Shown: positions 7,093-14,197, numbered from the stretch's first letter. The stretch: DNA of 26,808 nucleotides from CAYNST01 sp964399955 (GCA_964399955.1 CAYNST010000041.1:1-26808); one strand, 5' to 3'. The notes: generated from the letters alone by a model not told the origin. Numbers and translations are program-made.

Positions 7093-8747
7093 TGGCCGCA
7101 TGGATTTGGCTGGCACTGCCGGCTCTACCGCTGTTGAGCGTATTTGTTGCGGTTGGGCTGCGGTTACAGGTTAGGCCCTGGCTCTGGTTGACGGCGGTGC
7201 CCGCCATTCTTGTGGCTCTTGCACCGCCGGCTGCGCTGTCGCTGCCGGTTTGGTGGTACGGGGCCGAATGGGGTGCGGAGGACATCATCACCCGCGCCTG
7301 GCTGGGATTCACCGGCACTGTCTGGGCCTGCGCCGCAGTGGCAGCGGCAAAGACGTTGGAGCGTGACCGCCGCCAAAGCCGGTTTTGGGTTTTCTGGCAG
7401 TTGGCGCTGTCTGGCAACCTGTTGTTGATTGTGGCCCAGGACGCCGTGAGTTTTTACCTGGGCTTCTCGTTGATGAGTCTTGCCGCCTACGGCTTGATCG
7501 TGCACAACAAGGGCCCTTTGCCGCGTCGTGCGGGGCGCATATATCTGCAGTTGGCGGTGCTGGGCGAGATGCTGTTGCTGGCGGGGATGCTGTTGCATGT
7601 CCACGCCGCAGACGGCGCCATCGGCTTCGACTCCCTGCGGCAGACGCCGCTCGGTGCACCAGCTGCCGCACTGATTCTTCTGAGCCTGGGAATCAAAGCC
7701 GGTTTCTGGCCCTTGCATATCTGGTTGCCGCTGGCTCACCCCGCAGCCCCGGCACCGGCCAGTGCGGTGCTCTCTGGCGCCATGATCAAGGCCGGCGTGC
7801 TCGGCATATGGCGGTTCCTGCCGGCGGGAGACCCCTTGTTGCAGCAGTGGAGCAGCGCGCTCCTGCTGGTGGGTGCCATCAGCGCTTTTTATGGTGTGGC
7901 GGTGGGCCTGACCCGCACTCACGCCAAAAGCGTGCTGGCCTACTCCTCTGTCAGTCAAATTGGCTATATGATGATCATCACCGCCATCGCCTGGCGCCAT
8001 CCTGAGCACGCCGACCTGCTGGTGGTGGCGCTGGTGTTGTTTGCGGTGCACCACGGCATTGCCAAGGCAGCACTCTTTCTGGCGGCGGGCCTGGCAGGTC
8101 TGGGACGTCTGCCGCGCCTGCTTCTGGGGCTATTGCCCTTGCCGGCCCTGGCCCTGGCGGGTTTGCCTCTGACCAGCGGTGGGGCGGCCAAAGACCTGCT
8201 CAAATACCGCATCGGCGACAGCGCTTTTGCCGAAGCGGGAATACTTCTGACCCTGGGGTCCTTCGCCACTGCACTGTTGCTGATGCGCGCCATGTTTTTG
8301 CTGATCCGAACCCAGCGGCGTGCGCCCGCTGCGCGCGTGTCCGGCCGGTTATTGCTGCCCTGGGCCCTGCTTAGCAGTCTGCCGGTGTTGCTGCCCTTGC
8401 TCTGGCCATTGATGCGGCAACCCTGGCAGGACGGGCTGGGGCTGCTGGCAATCTGGACGGGGTTGTGGCCGATTATTCTGGCGCTTGCCGTGGGCGGGGC
8501 GGCTGTTCGGCTCGGCTATCGGTTGCCGCGCGGCATGATCCGCCTGCCCAATCCCGGGCTTAACCTATCGCTTCGATTCAAGCGGTTGCAGCAACGGCCA
8601 CCGGTGCCCGCCGTTGAGTTTGCGCTGCAGCGCAGGCCCTGGCGGCAGAGAGAACGAAGCTGGAACCGCTTCTGGCGCAGAGACATAGTCACAGCCAGTG
8701 GCTGGATGCTCTGCACCTTGTTGATCCTGCTGGGTTGGCTGGGCTAG
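7092..8747 (+). CDS. third antiporter-like subunit, helix-5 glutamate replaced by serine
   Basis: A 551-residue member of the same family. The helix-7 and helix-8 lysines are kept: K202 in LGIKAGFWPLHIWLPLAHPAAPAPASAVLSGA and K233 in MIKAG. H320/H321 and K325 lie in AVHHGIAKAALFLAAG, and K367 in GGAAKDLLK. However, the position of the conserved helix-5 glutamate reads DAVSFYLGFSLMSLAAY, with S126 instead of Glu. The C-terminus is extended: a strongly basic, proline-containing stretch (about 473-531) and then a final membrane helix (532-551). This recalls the lateral helix and last transmembrane helix of NuoL, but the likeness is only in layout. As last gene of the operon it ends 10 bp before the convergent pspC stop. 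Confidence 0.87.
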   Translation: MAAWIWLALPALPLLSVFVAVGLRLQVRPWLWLTAVPAILVALAPPAALSLPVWWYGAEWGAEDIITRAWLGFTGTVWACAAVAAAKTLERDRRQSRFWVFWQLALSGNLLLIVAQDAVSFYLGFSLMSLAAYGLIVHNKGPLPRRAGRIYLQLAVLGEMLLLAGMLLHVHAADGAIGFDSLRQTPLGAPAAALILLSLGIKAGFWPLHIWLPLAHPAAPAPASAVLSGAMIKAGVLGIWRFLPAGDPLLQQWSSALLLVGAISAFYGVAVGLTRTHAKSVLAYSSVSQIGYMMIITAIAWRHPEHADLLVVALVLFAVHHGIAKAALFLAAGLAGLGRLPRLLLGLLPLPALALAGLPLTSGGAAKDLLKYRIGDSAFAEAGILLTLGSFATALLLMRAMFLLIRTQRRAPAARVSGRLLLPWALLSSLPVLLPLLWPLMRQPWQDGLGLLAIWTGLWPIILALAVGGAAVRLGYRLPRGMIRLPNPGLNLSLRFKRLQQRPPVPAVEFALQRRPWRQRERSWNRFWRRDIVTASGWMLCTLLILLGWLG

Positions 8748-8757
8748 GCCGGCTGCC

Positions 8758-9366
8758 TTAGCCCGACATCTTTTTAAGCTCCTGGTGGAGGTGGAATTTC
8801 TTGGAGGTGATCGTCGCTTCCAGGCGACGCGTGCGGGTCTCCAGCGCGGCGTACTTAGCGCCCAGATCCGCGAAGGAACAAACGGCTCCCTCGGCGCCGG
8901 CTGCTCCCATCCCGGTTTCGCGCCCGGCCTGCGGCCTGTCGTCCAGCACAATTGCGGCGGCAACATACAGCACTATGCCGAGCGGGCCGAAAAACAGCGA
9001 CGCGAGGAGCGCAAGGCGCACAAGCAACGCATTCACCTGCAGATATTCGGCAACGCCCGCACACACCCCCTGCAGCTTGCCGCGCGCCTTGTTCTTGTAA
9101 AGCGGTTTGCGCCAGCGGAAGCGGATCAGGCTTCCGCTCTGCTTCGTCTCACGCTCCTGGAGGGGTTCTTCAGAGTTGCTGTTCATGATCAGAAACAGCA
9201 ACACATAGGCAAACAGGGTCAAGGCGAAGGTAAAAGTGGCTACCAGAAACAGCAGGCGTACCACCCAGATCGGCAAATCGAAGTGGCGGGCAAGGCCCGC
9301 GCATACGCCGCCCAGCAGTCTGCGGCTGCGGTCCAGCGTCAGGCTTTTTTCAGTAGGATCTGTCAT
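8758..9366 (-). CDS. pspC: PspC, phage shock protein C with two PspC domains
   Basis: Inner-membrane component of the phage shock response, which with PspB releases PspA-mediated inhibition of PspF under membrane stress. The 202-residue protein has two PspC domains: residues about 10-62 (RSRRLLGGVCAGLARHFDLP then a helix) and about 86-142 (NKARGKLQGVCAGVAEYLQVN then a helix). The Escherichia coli protein is about 119 residues with one such domain. The C-terminal segment LETRTRRLEATITSKKFHLHQ (about 175-195) matches the conserved PspC tail that contacts partners. The start at 9366 has a GGAGGGAAG ribosome site; a frame extension to 9447 would lie wholly within pspB. The gene overlaps the end of pspB by 17 bp, suggesting coupled translation. 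Confidence 0.92.
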   Translation of the reverse strand: MTDPTEKSLTLDRSRRLLGGVCAGLARHFDLPIWVVRLLFLVATFTFALTLFAYVLLFLIMNSNSEEPLQERETKQSGSLIRFRWRKPLYKNKARGKLQGVCAGVAEYLQVNALLVRLALLASLFFGPLGIVLYVAAAIVLDDRPQAGRETGMGAAGAEGAVCSFADLGAKYAALETRTRRLEATITSKKFHLHQELKKMSG

Positions 9367-9595
9367 GCTCTTCCCTCCAGTCAGGAACCTCGGCATCCAG
9401 AATGGACTCAAGCGTGCTGATACGCTGGTCCAGGCTTTCTGCCACACGGCTTAAGCGGGTCATCTGCTCGCGCTCATTGCCGGCGAGCAGCCCCTGTTGA
9501 GCCTTGTAACGCTCTTTCAGGGCGCCGGCCCATATGGCGCACAGGGGGATGCTGAAAACCATCACCGTTGCCACCAGTCCAATCCAATCTCCCAT
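9350..9595 (-). CDS. pspB: PspB, phage shock protein B
   Basis: An 81-residue inner-membrane protein. A single transmembrane helix occupies about residues 5-25, followed by a basic stretch (KERYKAQQ) and a cytoplasmic coiled coil (about 42-68, EREQMTRLSRVAESLDQRISTLESIL) ending in PDWRE. Length and layout match PspB of enterobacteria (about 74 residues). Together with PspC it senses envelope damage and recruits PspA. A purine-rich GGGGAAAG ribosome site precedes the ATG. It is separated from pspA by 109 bp that contain strong inverted repeats and it overlaps pspC. Confidence 0.93.
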   Translation of the reverse strand: MGDWIGLVATVMVFSIPLCAIWAGALKERYKAQQGLLAGNEREQMTRLSRVAESLDQRISTLESILDAEVPDWREEHDRSY

Positions 9596-9633
9596 GGTTT
9601 TCTTTCCCCAGCGTTTGATGCTGTTGCGCGTTG

Positions 9634-9671
9634 GTCCAAGCCGGCTTCACCGGCCGGTGGACTGCCAGTCC
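9634..9671. repeat. nested inverted repeats between pspA and pspB
   Basis: GTCCA (9634-9638) pairs with TGGAC (9658-9662), and inside it GCCGG (9640-9644) pairs with CCGGC (9650-9654) around a 5-nt loop. A second hairpin, GGACT-GCC-AGTCC, occupies 9659-9671 and competes for the same bases. In the psp transcript this is a structured intercistronic region. It has no following T-tract, so it is not an ordinary terminator. Confidence 0.5.
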
Positions 9672-9704
9672 GTTTTGTATTGTGACTAAAAAAACCTGCC
9701 GGTG

Positions 9705-10388
9705 TTAGGGGGTTGCGCCGTCGCCCTGTTTTGCTGCTTGCAACTTGGCCTTGAGGGCCTGCAGTTCGCTGTCAATCTTGTCTTCCATCTGCAACTGTTG
9801 AAACTCGCTGTGCAGGTTGTTGCGCCCAATGGCGTCGGCCTCGATCTGGCTCTCCATAGCCTCTATTTTGCGCTCGAAGTAGTCCATCTTGTGCATGGCC
9901 TTGTCGAACTTGCCGTCGTTCAGCCGGCGGTTGACCGATGCGCGCGACTCCGTGGCACGGGTGCGCATGGCCATGGTCTTTTGACGGGCCTTGGCGTCGT
10001 TGAGTTTGACTTGCAGCTGTTCAATCTCGTCCGTCAGGCGCGCCAGCGTTTCGTCCAATTTACCCATGTCCTCTTCGGCTGCGGCGATGATGTCGTTGAG
10101 GTTGGATTTTTCCACCAGCGCGGCTTTGGCCAAGTCTTCCCGGCCTTTGCTGAGAGCCAGTTCTGCCTTGAACTGCCACTCCTGCACCTGTTGCTCAAAA
10201 CGCTGATTGCGCCGCGAGAGCTCTTTTTTGTCGGCGATGATGCGCGCCGAACTGGTGCGCACCTCAACCAGCGTCTCTTCCATTTCCTGGATCATCAGGC
10301 GCACCATTTTTTCGGGGTTCTCCGCCGAGTCCAGCAGTACGTTGATGTTGGCGTTGATAATGTCGCTGATGCGAGAAAAAATGCCCAT
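9705..10388 (-). CDS. pspA: PspA, phage shock protein A (ESCRT-III-like membrane-stress effector)
   Basis: A 227-residue, almost entirely helical, highly charged protein of the PspA/IM30/Vipp1 family, close to the usual 222 residues. It begins MGIFSRISDIINANINVLLDSAENPEKM, the amphipathic membrane-binding helix of the family. Long coiled coils follow, including QEMEETLVEVRTSSARIIADKKEL. In the cell PspA binds PspF and inhibits it. On stress it moves to the inner membrane and forms oligomers that preserve the proton motive force. It is the first gene of the operon, about 55 nt downstream of the predicted sigma-54 transcript start. A CGAGG ribosome site precedes the ATG. Confidence 0.96.
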   Translation of the reverse strand: MGIFSRISDIINANINVLLDSAENPEKMVRLMIQEMEETLVEVRTSSARIIADKKELSRRNQRFEQQVQEWQFKAELALSKGREDLAKAALVEKSNLNDIIAAAEEDMGKLDETLARLTDEIEQLQVKLNDAKARQKTMAMRTRATESRASVNRRLNDGKFDKAMHKMDYFERKIEAMESQIEADAIGRNNLHSEFQQLQMEDKIDSELQALKAKLQAAKQGDGATP

Positions 10389-10455
10389 GGTGTGCCTCGT
10401 ATTGGTTTTGTGTGAGCCTGCGATTACCTGGTACTAACAATAGTGATGGTCGTAT

Positions 10456-10471
10456 AGCGAAGGTCGTGCCA
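10456..10471 (-). promoter_or_regulatory. sigma-54 (-24/-12) promoter of pspABC
   Basis: On the minus strand the site reads TGGCACGACCTTCGCT. The invariant GG (-24) and GC (-12) are present with correct 10-bp spacing, and the TGGCACG half is a perfect match. It drives pspA and depends on PspF, encoded divergently. The transcript should begin near 10444. Confidence 0.85.
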
Positions 10472-10494
10472 CTTTTTCTGTCTCGCATAAGCTA

Positions 10495-10523
10495 TTGATA
10501 CAAAACGAAAAAAGTGATTTTAT
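10495..10523 (+). promoter_or_regulatory. candidate sigma-70 promoter of pspF
   Basis: TTGATA (10495-10500) and TTTTAT (10518-10523) are 17 bp apart. They match consensus at 4 of 6 positions each. The site faces away from the sigma-54 promoter, as in Escherichia coli, so PspF bound to upstream sites for pspA could also repress its own gene. I did not resolve individual PspF or IHF sites. Confidence 0.45.
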
Positions 10524-10603
10524 CGAGTGCGGTGGTCGGTCAGGGTGTGGCGGGTCCCGCTAATACGTGGTGAAATGGACCAGATTGTGGCGAGGGACAC
10601 AGT

Positions 10604-11623
10604 GTGCAGGAAAGGGCAGAAAGACTGATTGGCGAGTCCAGCGCGTTTATAGCCATGCTGGAGCGTGCCTCGCAACTGGCGGCGCTGGACAAGCCGGTAC
10701 TGGTGGTGGGCGAGCGCGGCACGGGCAAGGAGTTGGTGGCGGCGCGGCTGCATTACCTTTCAGACCGCTGGGGACAGCCGTGGTTGAAGCTCAATTGTGC
10801 CGCTATCAGCGACAGCCTGCTGGACTCCGAACTGTTTGGCCATGAAGCCGGTGCCTTCAGCGGCGCTACTCGCCCGCACAGGGGCTATTTTGAACGGGCG
10901 GATGGCGGCACCTTATTCCTGGATGAAGTGGCAACCACCAGCCTGCGGGTGCAGGAGAAGATTCTGCGGGTGGTCGAATACGGGGAGTTTTCCCGCCTGG
11001 GCGGCGAAAAAATCCACAAGGTTGACGTGCGGCTGGTGGCGGCCACCAATGACCATCTGCCTGGCCTGGTGGCGCAGAAACGTTTTCGCGCGGATTTACT
11101 TGATCGGCTGGCCTTTGATGTCATCACGCTGCCGCCTTTGCGCAGCCGACCCGAAGATATTTTGCTGCTGGCCGAGCACTTTGCGCTGGGCATGACCAAG
11201 GAACTGATGCGCGATTATTTTCCGGGCTTCAGTCACCGTGCCGCGCGGGCGCTGGAAGAATACCCCTGGCCCGGCAATGTGCGCGAACTCAAAAACGTGA
11301 TTGAGCGGTCGGTGTATCGCAGCGTCGAGCCGGAGGTTCCGGTGGATACAATTGTATTTGATCCCTTTGCTTCACCCTATGTTGCGACCCAGGCCGAGGC
11401 GCTGGCTCCGCAGCCGGAAGCGCCAGCCGAGCCGGTCGGGGCCTCGCCTCTGCAGAATTTTTTGCACGCGGCTAAGCCGTTGAAGGCGTACATGCAAATG
11501 CAAGAGGCGGAATTGCTGGGCGCCGCGCTCTCGCATTGTCAGTTCAACCAGCGCAAGACGGCAAGGCTTCTTGGTCTGACCTACGACCAATTGCGCGGCT
11601 TGTTGCGCAAGTACAAACTTTAG
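10604..11623 (+). CDS. pspF: PspF, sigma-54 enhancer-binding activator of the psp operon
   Basis: A 339-residue bacterial enhancer-binding protein that lacks a receiver or sensor domain, as PspF does. The AAA+ domain starts at once: Walker A GERGTGKE (36-43), the sigma-54-contact loop GAFSGA (83-88), Walker B GTLFLDE (102-108), and arginine-finger region RFRADLLDRLAFD (160-172). WPGNVRELKNVIERSVY lies at 222-238. The C-terminal Fis-type helix-turn-helix is at about 303-337 (LSHCQFNQRKTARLLGLTYDQLRGLLRKY). The loop has serine in place of the usual GAFTGA threonine. The start is GTG; no ATG in frame lies nearby. It is divergent from pspA and followed 11 bp later by a GNAT gene. Confidence 0.94.
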   Translation: MQERAERLIGESSAFIAMLERASQLAALDKPVLVVGERGTGKELVAARLHYLSDRWGQPWLKLNCAAISDSLLDSELFGHEAGAFSGATRPHRGYFERADGGTLFLDEVATTSLRVQEKILRVVEYGEFSRLGGEKIHKVDVRLVAATNDHLPGLVAQKRFRADLLDRLAFDVITLPPLRSRPEDILLLAEHFALGMTKELMRDYFPGFSHRAARALEEYPWPGNVRELKNVIERSVYRSVEPEVPVDTIVFDPFASPYVATQAEALAPQPEAPAEPVGASPLQNFLHAAKPLKAYMQMQEAELLGAALSHCQFNQRKTARLLGLTYDQLRGLLRKYKL

Positions 11624-11634
11624 GATGGTGCTGT

Positions 11635-12060
11635 ATGCAGTACGATTGGTGCCACAGCTCTGCGGCCCTAGACTGGAACGAGTTGTCCGAGCTGTACCGG
11701 CTGGCCCCATTGGGGGAGAAAAAACCCGAGGATCTGCGACAGGTGTTTGGCAACAGCATGTTCCACTGTTTTGTCCGCCACGCAGGCCGGTTGGTAGGCG
11801 CCGGGCGGGCGCTGGCGGACGGGCGCGACTGTTCGTACCTGTGCGATCTGGCGGTGCACCCGGATCACCAGGGCAGGGGGCTGGGCAAGGCCATAGTCCA
11901 GCAGCTGGTAGACTTGTCGGCCGGTCACAATAAAATCATCCTGTATTCGGAGCCTGGCAAGGAAGCCTTTTACCAGCAATTGGGATTTCGTCGCTTGACC
12001 ACCGCCATGGCCATTTTCGAGGACCCGGACTACGCCCTGCAAGAGCAGGTGATTGAATGA
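11635..12060 (+). CDS. GNAT-family N-acetyltransferase
   Basis: A 141-residue single-domain acetyltransferase. The acetyl-CoA-binding motif A is clear: LAVHPDHQGRGLGKAIVQQLV (about 72-92), with the Q/R-x-x-G-x-G/A signature. The later segment KIILYSEPGKEAFYQQLGFRR (about 100-120) is the typical motif B with the YxxLGF element. The substrate cannot be told from sequence; small GNAT proteins of this shape acetylate amines, amino acids or proteins. It follows pspF by 11 bp on the same strand, so the two are probably co-transcribed. The ATG at 11635 is preferred over a longer frame entering pspF. Confidence 0.88.
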   Translation: MQYDWCHSSAALDWNELSELYRLAPLGEKKPEDLRQVFGNSMFHCFVRHAGRLVGAGRALADGRDCSYLCDLAVHPDHQGRGLGKAIVQQLVDLSAGHNKIILYSEPGKEAFYQQLGFRRLTTAMAIFEDPDYALQEQVIE

Positions 12061-12125
12061 TGGTGAACGGCCTGGCAAGGCGCTCTGTCGGCTTTGGTCA
12101 ATCGCTGATTGAGGCGCGGGGTTAA

Positions 12126-12578
12126 ATGACGTTCAAGATTCCACCGCTCATGCTGGCGCTGTTGTTTGCTTTACTGATGTGGGCCATCGGCCGACTGTTG
12201 CCGTGGGCTTCTATCAATCTGCCCGTCGGCTATGGGCTGTCATTGCTACTTCTTGTTGCGGGTGCGGCAGTGTGTGGATTGGGCCTTGTCAGCTTCCGGC
12301 GGAAGAAAACAACCGTCAATCCACTCTATCCTGAACGTGCAACCGCCCTGGTGACCTCCGGTATTTACCGGGTAAGCCGAAATCCCATGTATCTTGGTTT
12401 TGCGATGTCGCTGCTTGGCTGGGGGCTGCTGCTGGGCAATGTTGTGGCTGTGGCACTGGTGGTTGTATTTGTTTTTTATCTCGATCGGTGCCAGATACCT
12501 CCTGAGGAGCATGCTCTGCTGTCGCTTTTTGGTGACACCTACCAAGACTACTGCGCTCAAGTGCGTCGCTGGCTTTGA
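12126..12578 (+). CDS. small integral-membrane methyltransferase (PEMT/ICMT-like)
   Basis: A 150-residue membrane protein with about four helices (5-27, 35-57, 88-104 and 105-122). The C-terminal signature is that of phospholipid/isoprenylcysteine methyltransferase-like proteins: GIYRVSRNPMYLGF (79-92), the cytosolic EEHALLSLFGDTYQDYCAQVRRW (127-149), with paired Glu, FG and spaced Tyr. These residues bind S-adenosylmethionine in characterised relatives. The substrate here is unknown; lipids or small hydrophobic thiols are possible. It lies 65 bp after the GNAT gene, possibly in the same transcript. Its stop is 15 bp from the stop of the convergent FAD oxidoreductase. Confidence 0.85.
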   Translation: MTFKIPPLMLALLFALLMWAIGRLLPWASINLPVGYGLSLLLLVAGAAVCGLGLVSFRRKKTTVNPLYPERATALVTSGIYRVSRNPMYLGFAMSLLGWGLLLGNVVAVALVVVFVFYLDRCQIPPEEHALLSLFGDTYQDYCAQVRRWL

Positions 12579-12593
12579 CTGCGTTGCACAATT

Positions 12594-14009
12594 TCAGCTG
12601 CCGCCAAAAAACTTCACCAGGCCTTCGGCTTCCGGCAGGGCATGAGCAATCTTGCGCGGCTTGCCCGCCGCTTCCAGAATCTTTTCTGCGGCCAAATAGG
12701 CGGAGCGCACGGCGCTTTCCATGGACGCGGGCAGGCCGGTGCGAGTCCAGTCCCCGGCCAGGTAAAAGCCGGCAACGGGCGTGGCATTGTCCGGCCGCAG
12801 TTGCTCGGTGCCTGGGTGGGGAGCGGGCACGCCCATAGGAATACGGTGCACGCTGGTGTGCTTCAAGCGCGCGTGAGCAATATCGGGCAGGTAGTCGGCA
12901 AGTTCACCCATGGTGGCGGCGATGATCTGGTCGTCGGTCATGCTGGCGGCGCGGTGACTGTATATGATGTTGCTGGCAATCACCGACGGCCGGTCCTGCC
13001 AATCCGGGCGAATATTGGAGAGGTCGTAAAAATCATAGTTGAGATTGACCGGCGCCCAAACCCGTGACCAGAAGCGCTGGTCGGTTACCTTGCGATCAAA
13101 CCAGAGGTAGGTGCTGACGTAGGGGCAGGGTTCAAACTGGTCCAGCTGTTTGAACACCGCGTGCGCCTGTAGCCAATCTTCCGGTAGAAGCGGCAAGAGA
13201 TGCTGTGGCGGCAGGGTTGCCACACAGGTGGCCGCCTGCAGGCTGGTGCCGTCGGCCAGTTGCACGCCTGTGAGCCGACCGTCCGCCTGGGTGATTTTGG
13301 CCACCTCGGTGCTGTCCAATACCCGCCCGCCGGCCTGCTCTATGCGTCGCACCGCAGCGGGTGCAAACAAATGTCCAAGGCCAGTGGCGGCAAAGCCTAC
13401 CTTGTAGCCGCTTTTGCCAATCATAAAGCGGAAGAAATTCAACAGCGCTGCGGCGGAGCAGTACTGCAGTGGCACGTTCATGATGGTCATGCAGGCTGAG
13501 CGCCAGAAAAAATCAATGAAGCGTTCGTTAACGCCCATCCGGCGCAAATGTTCCTCGGCGCTCACCTCATCCAGTTTGGCCATATCCTGTGGTTTCAGTC
13601 GTATGACCTGCCACATCAACCGTCGGTTTGACAGCAGGTCGCCTTTGCTGACCTGCGGCAGTTTCAGCAGGCTGGGCAGAAAATGCAGAGGAGCGGGCAG
13701 GTCGTGCATGCGGATGTCAACCGCATGGGGTCTGCCTACCAGGGTGAGGAATTTGTCCTCCTGCCAGGTGATACGGTCGCTGGTGCCCAGGTCTTCCAGC
13801 AGGTGCAGCATGTTGTGGTATTCGGACAACAAAATGTGTGGGCCTATGTCTACCGCGTCACCGGTCAGCGGGTCTATCCAACTGCGCGCCCGCCCGCCGA
13901 GTTCCTGGTCGCTCTCTATGACGACCGCCCGCAAGCCGCTTCGGCTGAGCTCTACTGCGCAGGCCAAGCCCGCTATGCCTCCGCCGATAATGATAACGTC
14001 TGCTTGCAT
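12594..14009 (-). CDS. FAD-dependent oxidoreductase, phytoene desaturase / hydroxysqualene dehydroxylase-like
   Basis: A 471-residue flavoprotein of the amine-oxidase/carotenoid-desaturase superfamily. The N-terminal Rossmann motif is DVIIIGGGIAGLACAVELSRSG (4-25), with acidic E32 for the FAD ribose and GGRARSW (38-44). The C-terminal FAD contact is FYLAGDWTRTGLPASMESAVRSAYLA (about 415-440), a form typical of plant-type phytoene desaturases and HpnE. The middle part carries an aromatic segment, VWAPVNLNYDFYDLSNIRP. No carotenoid, squalene or hopanoid gene lies nearby, so the substrate is open. The ATG at 14009 sits directly before the dinucleotide-binding fold; an extension to 14120 would add an unlikely 37-residue leader. 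Confidence 0.82.
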   Translation of the reverse strand: MQADVIIIGGGIAGLACAVELSRSGLRAVVIESDQELGGRARSWIDPLTGDAVDIGPHILLSEYHNMLHLLEDLGTSDRITWQEDKFLTLVGRPHAVDIRMHDLPAPLHFLPSLLKLPQVSKGDLLSNRRLMWQVIRLKPQDMAKLDEVSAEEHLRRMGVNERFIDFFWRSACMTIMNVPLQYCSAAALLNFFRFMIGKSGYKVGFAATGLGHLFAPAAVRRIEQAGGRVLDSTEVAKITQADGRLTGVQLADGTSLQAATCVATLPPQHLLPLLPEDWLQAHAVFKQLDQFEPCPYVSTYLWFDRKVTDQRFWSRVWAPVNLNYDFYDLSNIRPDWQDRPSVIASNIIYSHRAASMTDDQIIAATMGELADYLPDIAHARLKHTSVHRIPMGVPAPHPGTEQLRPDNATPVAGFYLAGDWTRTGLPASMESAVRSAYLAAEKILEAAGKPRKIAHALPEAEGLVKFFGGS

Positions 14010-14172
14010 GGTGTATGAATCTCCGAAGGTGAAGTCGTAAGCGCGCCCGGTTGGGCGGTGAGGTCTCAACATGTGACGGCAGTTCCGCCAAGGGCGTGGC
14101 TTTTCCGAACCTGCCCCCACCCGGCTACGTTAGGGGGCGCTGATTTTACCGGATATTGATCAGCAGTACAGG

Positions 14173-14197
14173 GCCGTGGCTGAAGGTGACCCACGGC
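14173..14197. repeat. inverted repeat in the gap between oxidoreductase and RND genes
   Basis: GCCGTGG (14173-14179) and CCACGGC (14191-14197) are perfect 7-bp arms 11 nt apart. It could end the leftward RND transcript or form an operator for the oxidoreductase gene. No T-tract follows in either direction. Confidence 0.35.
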
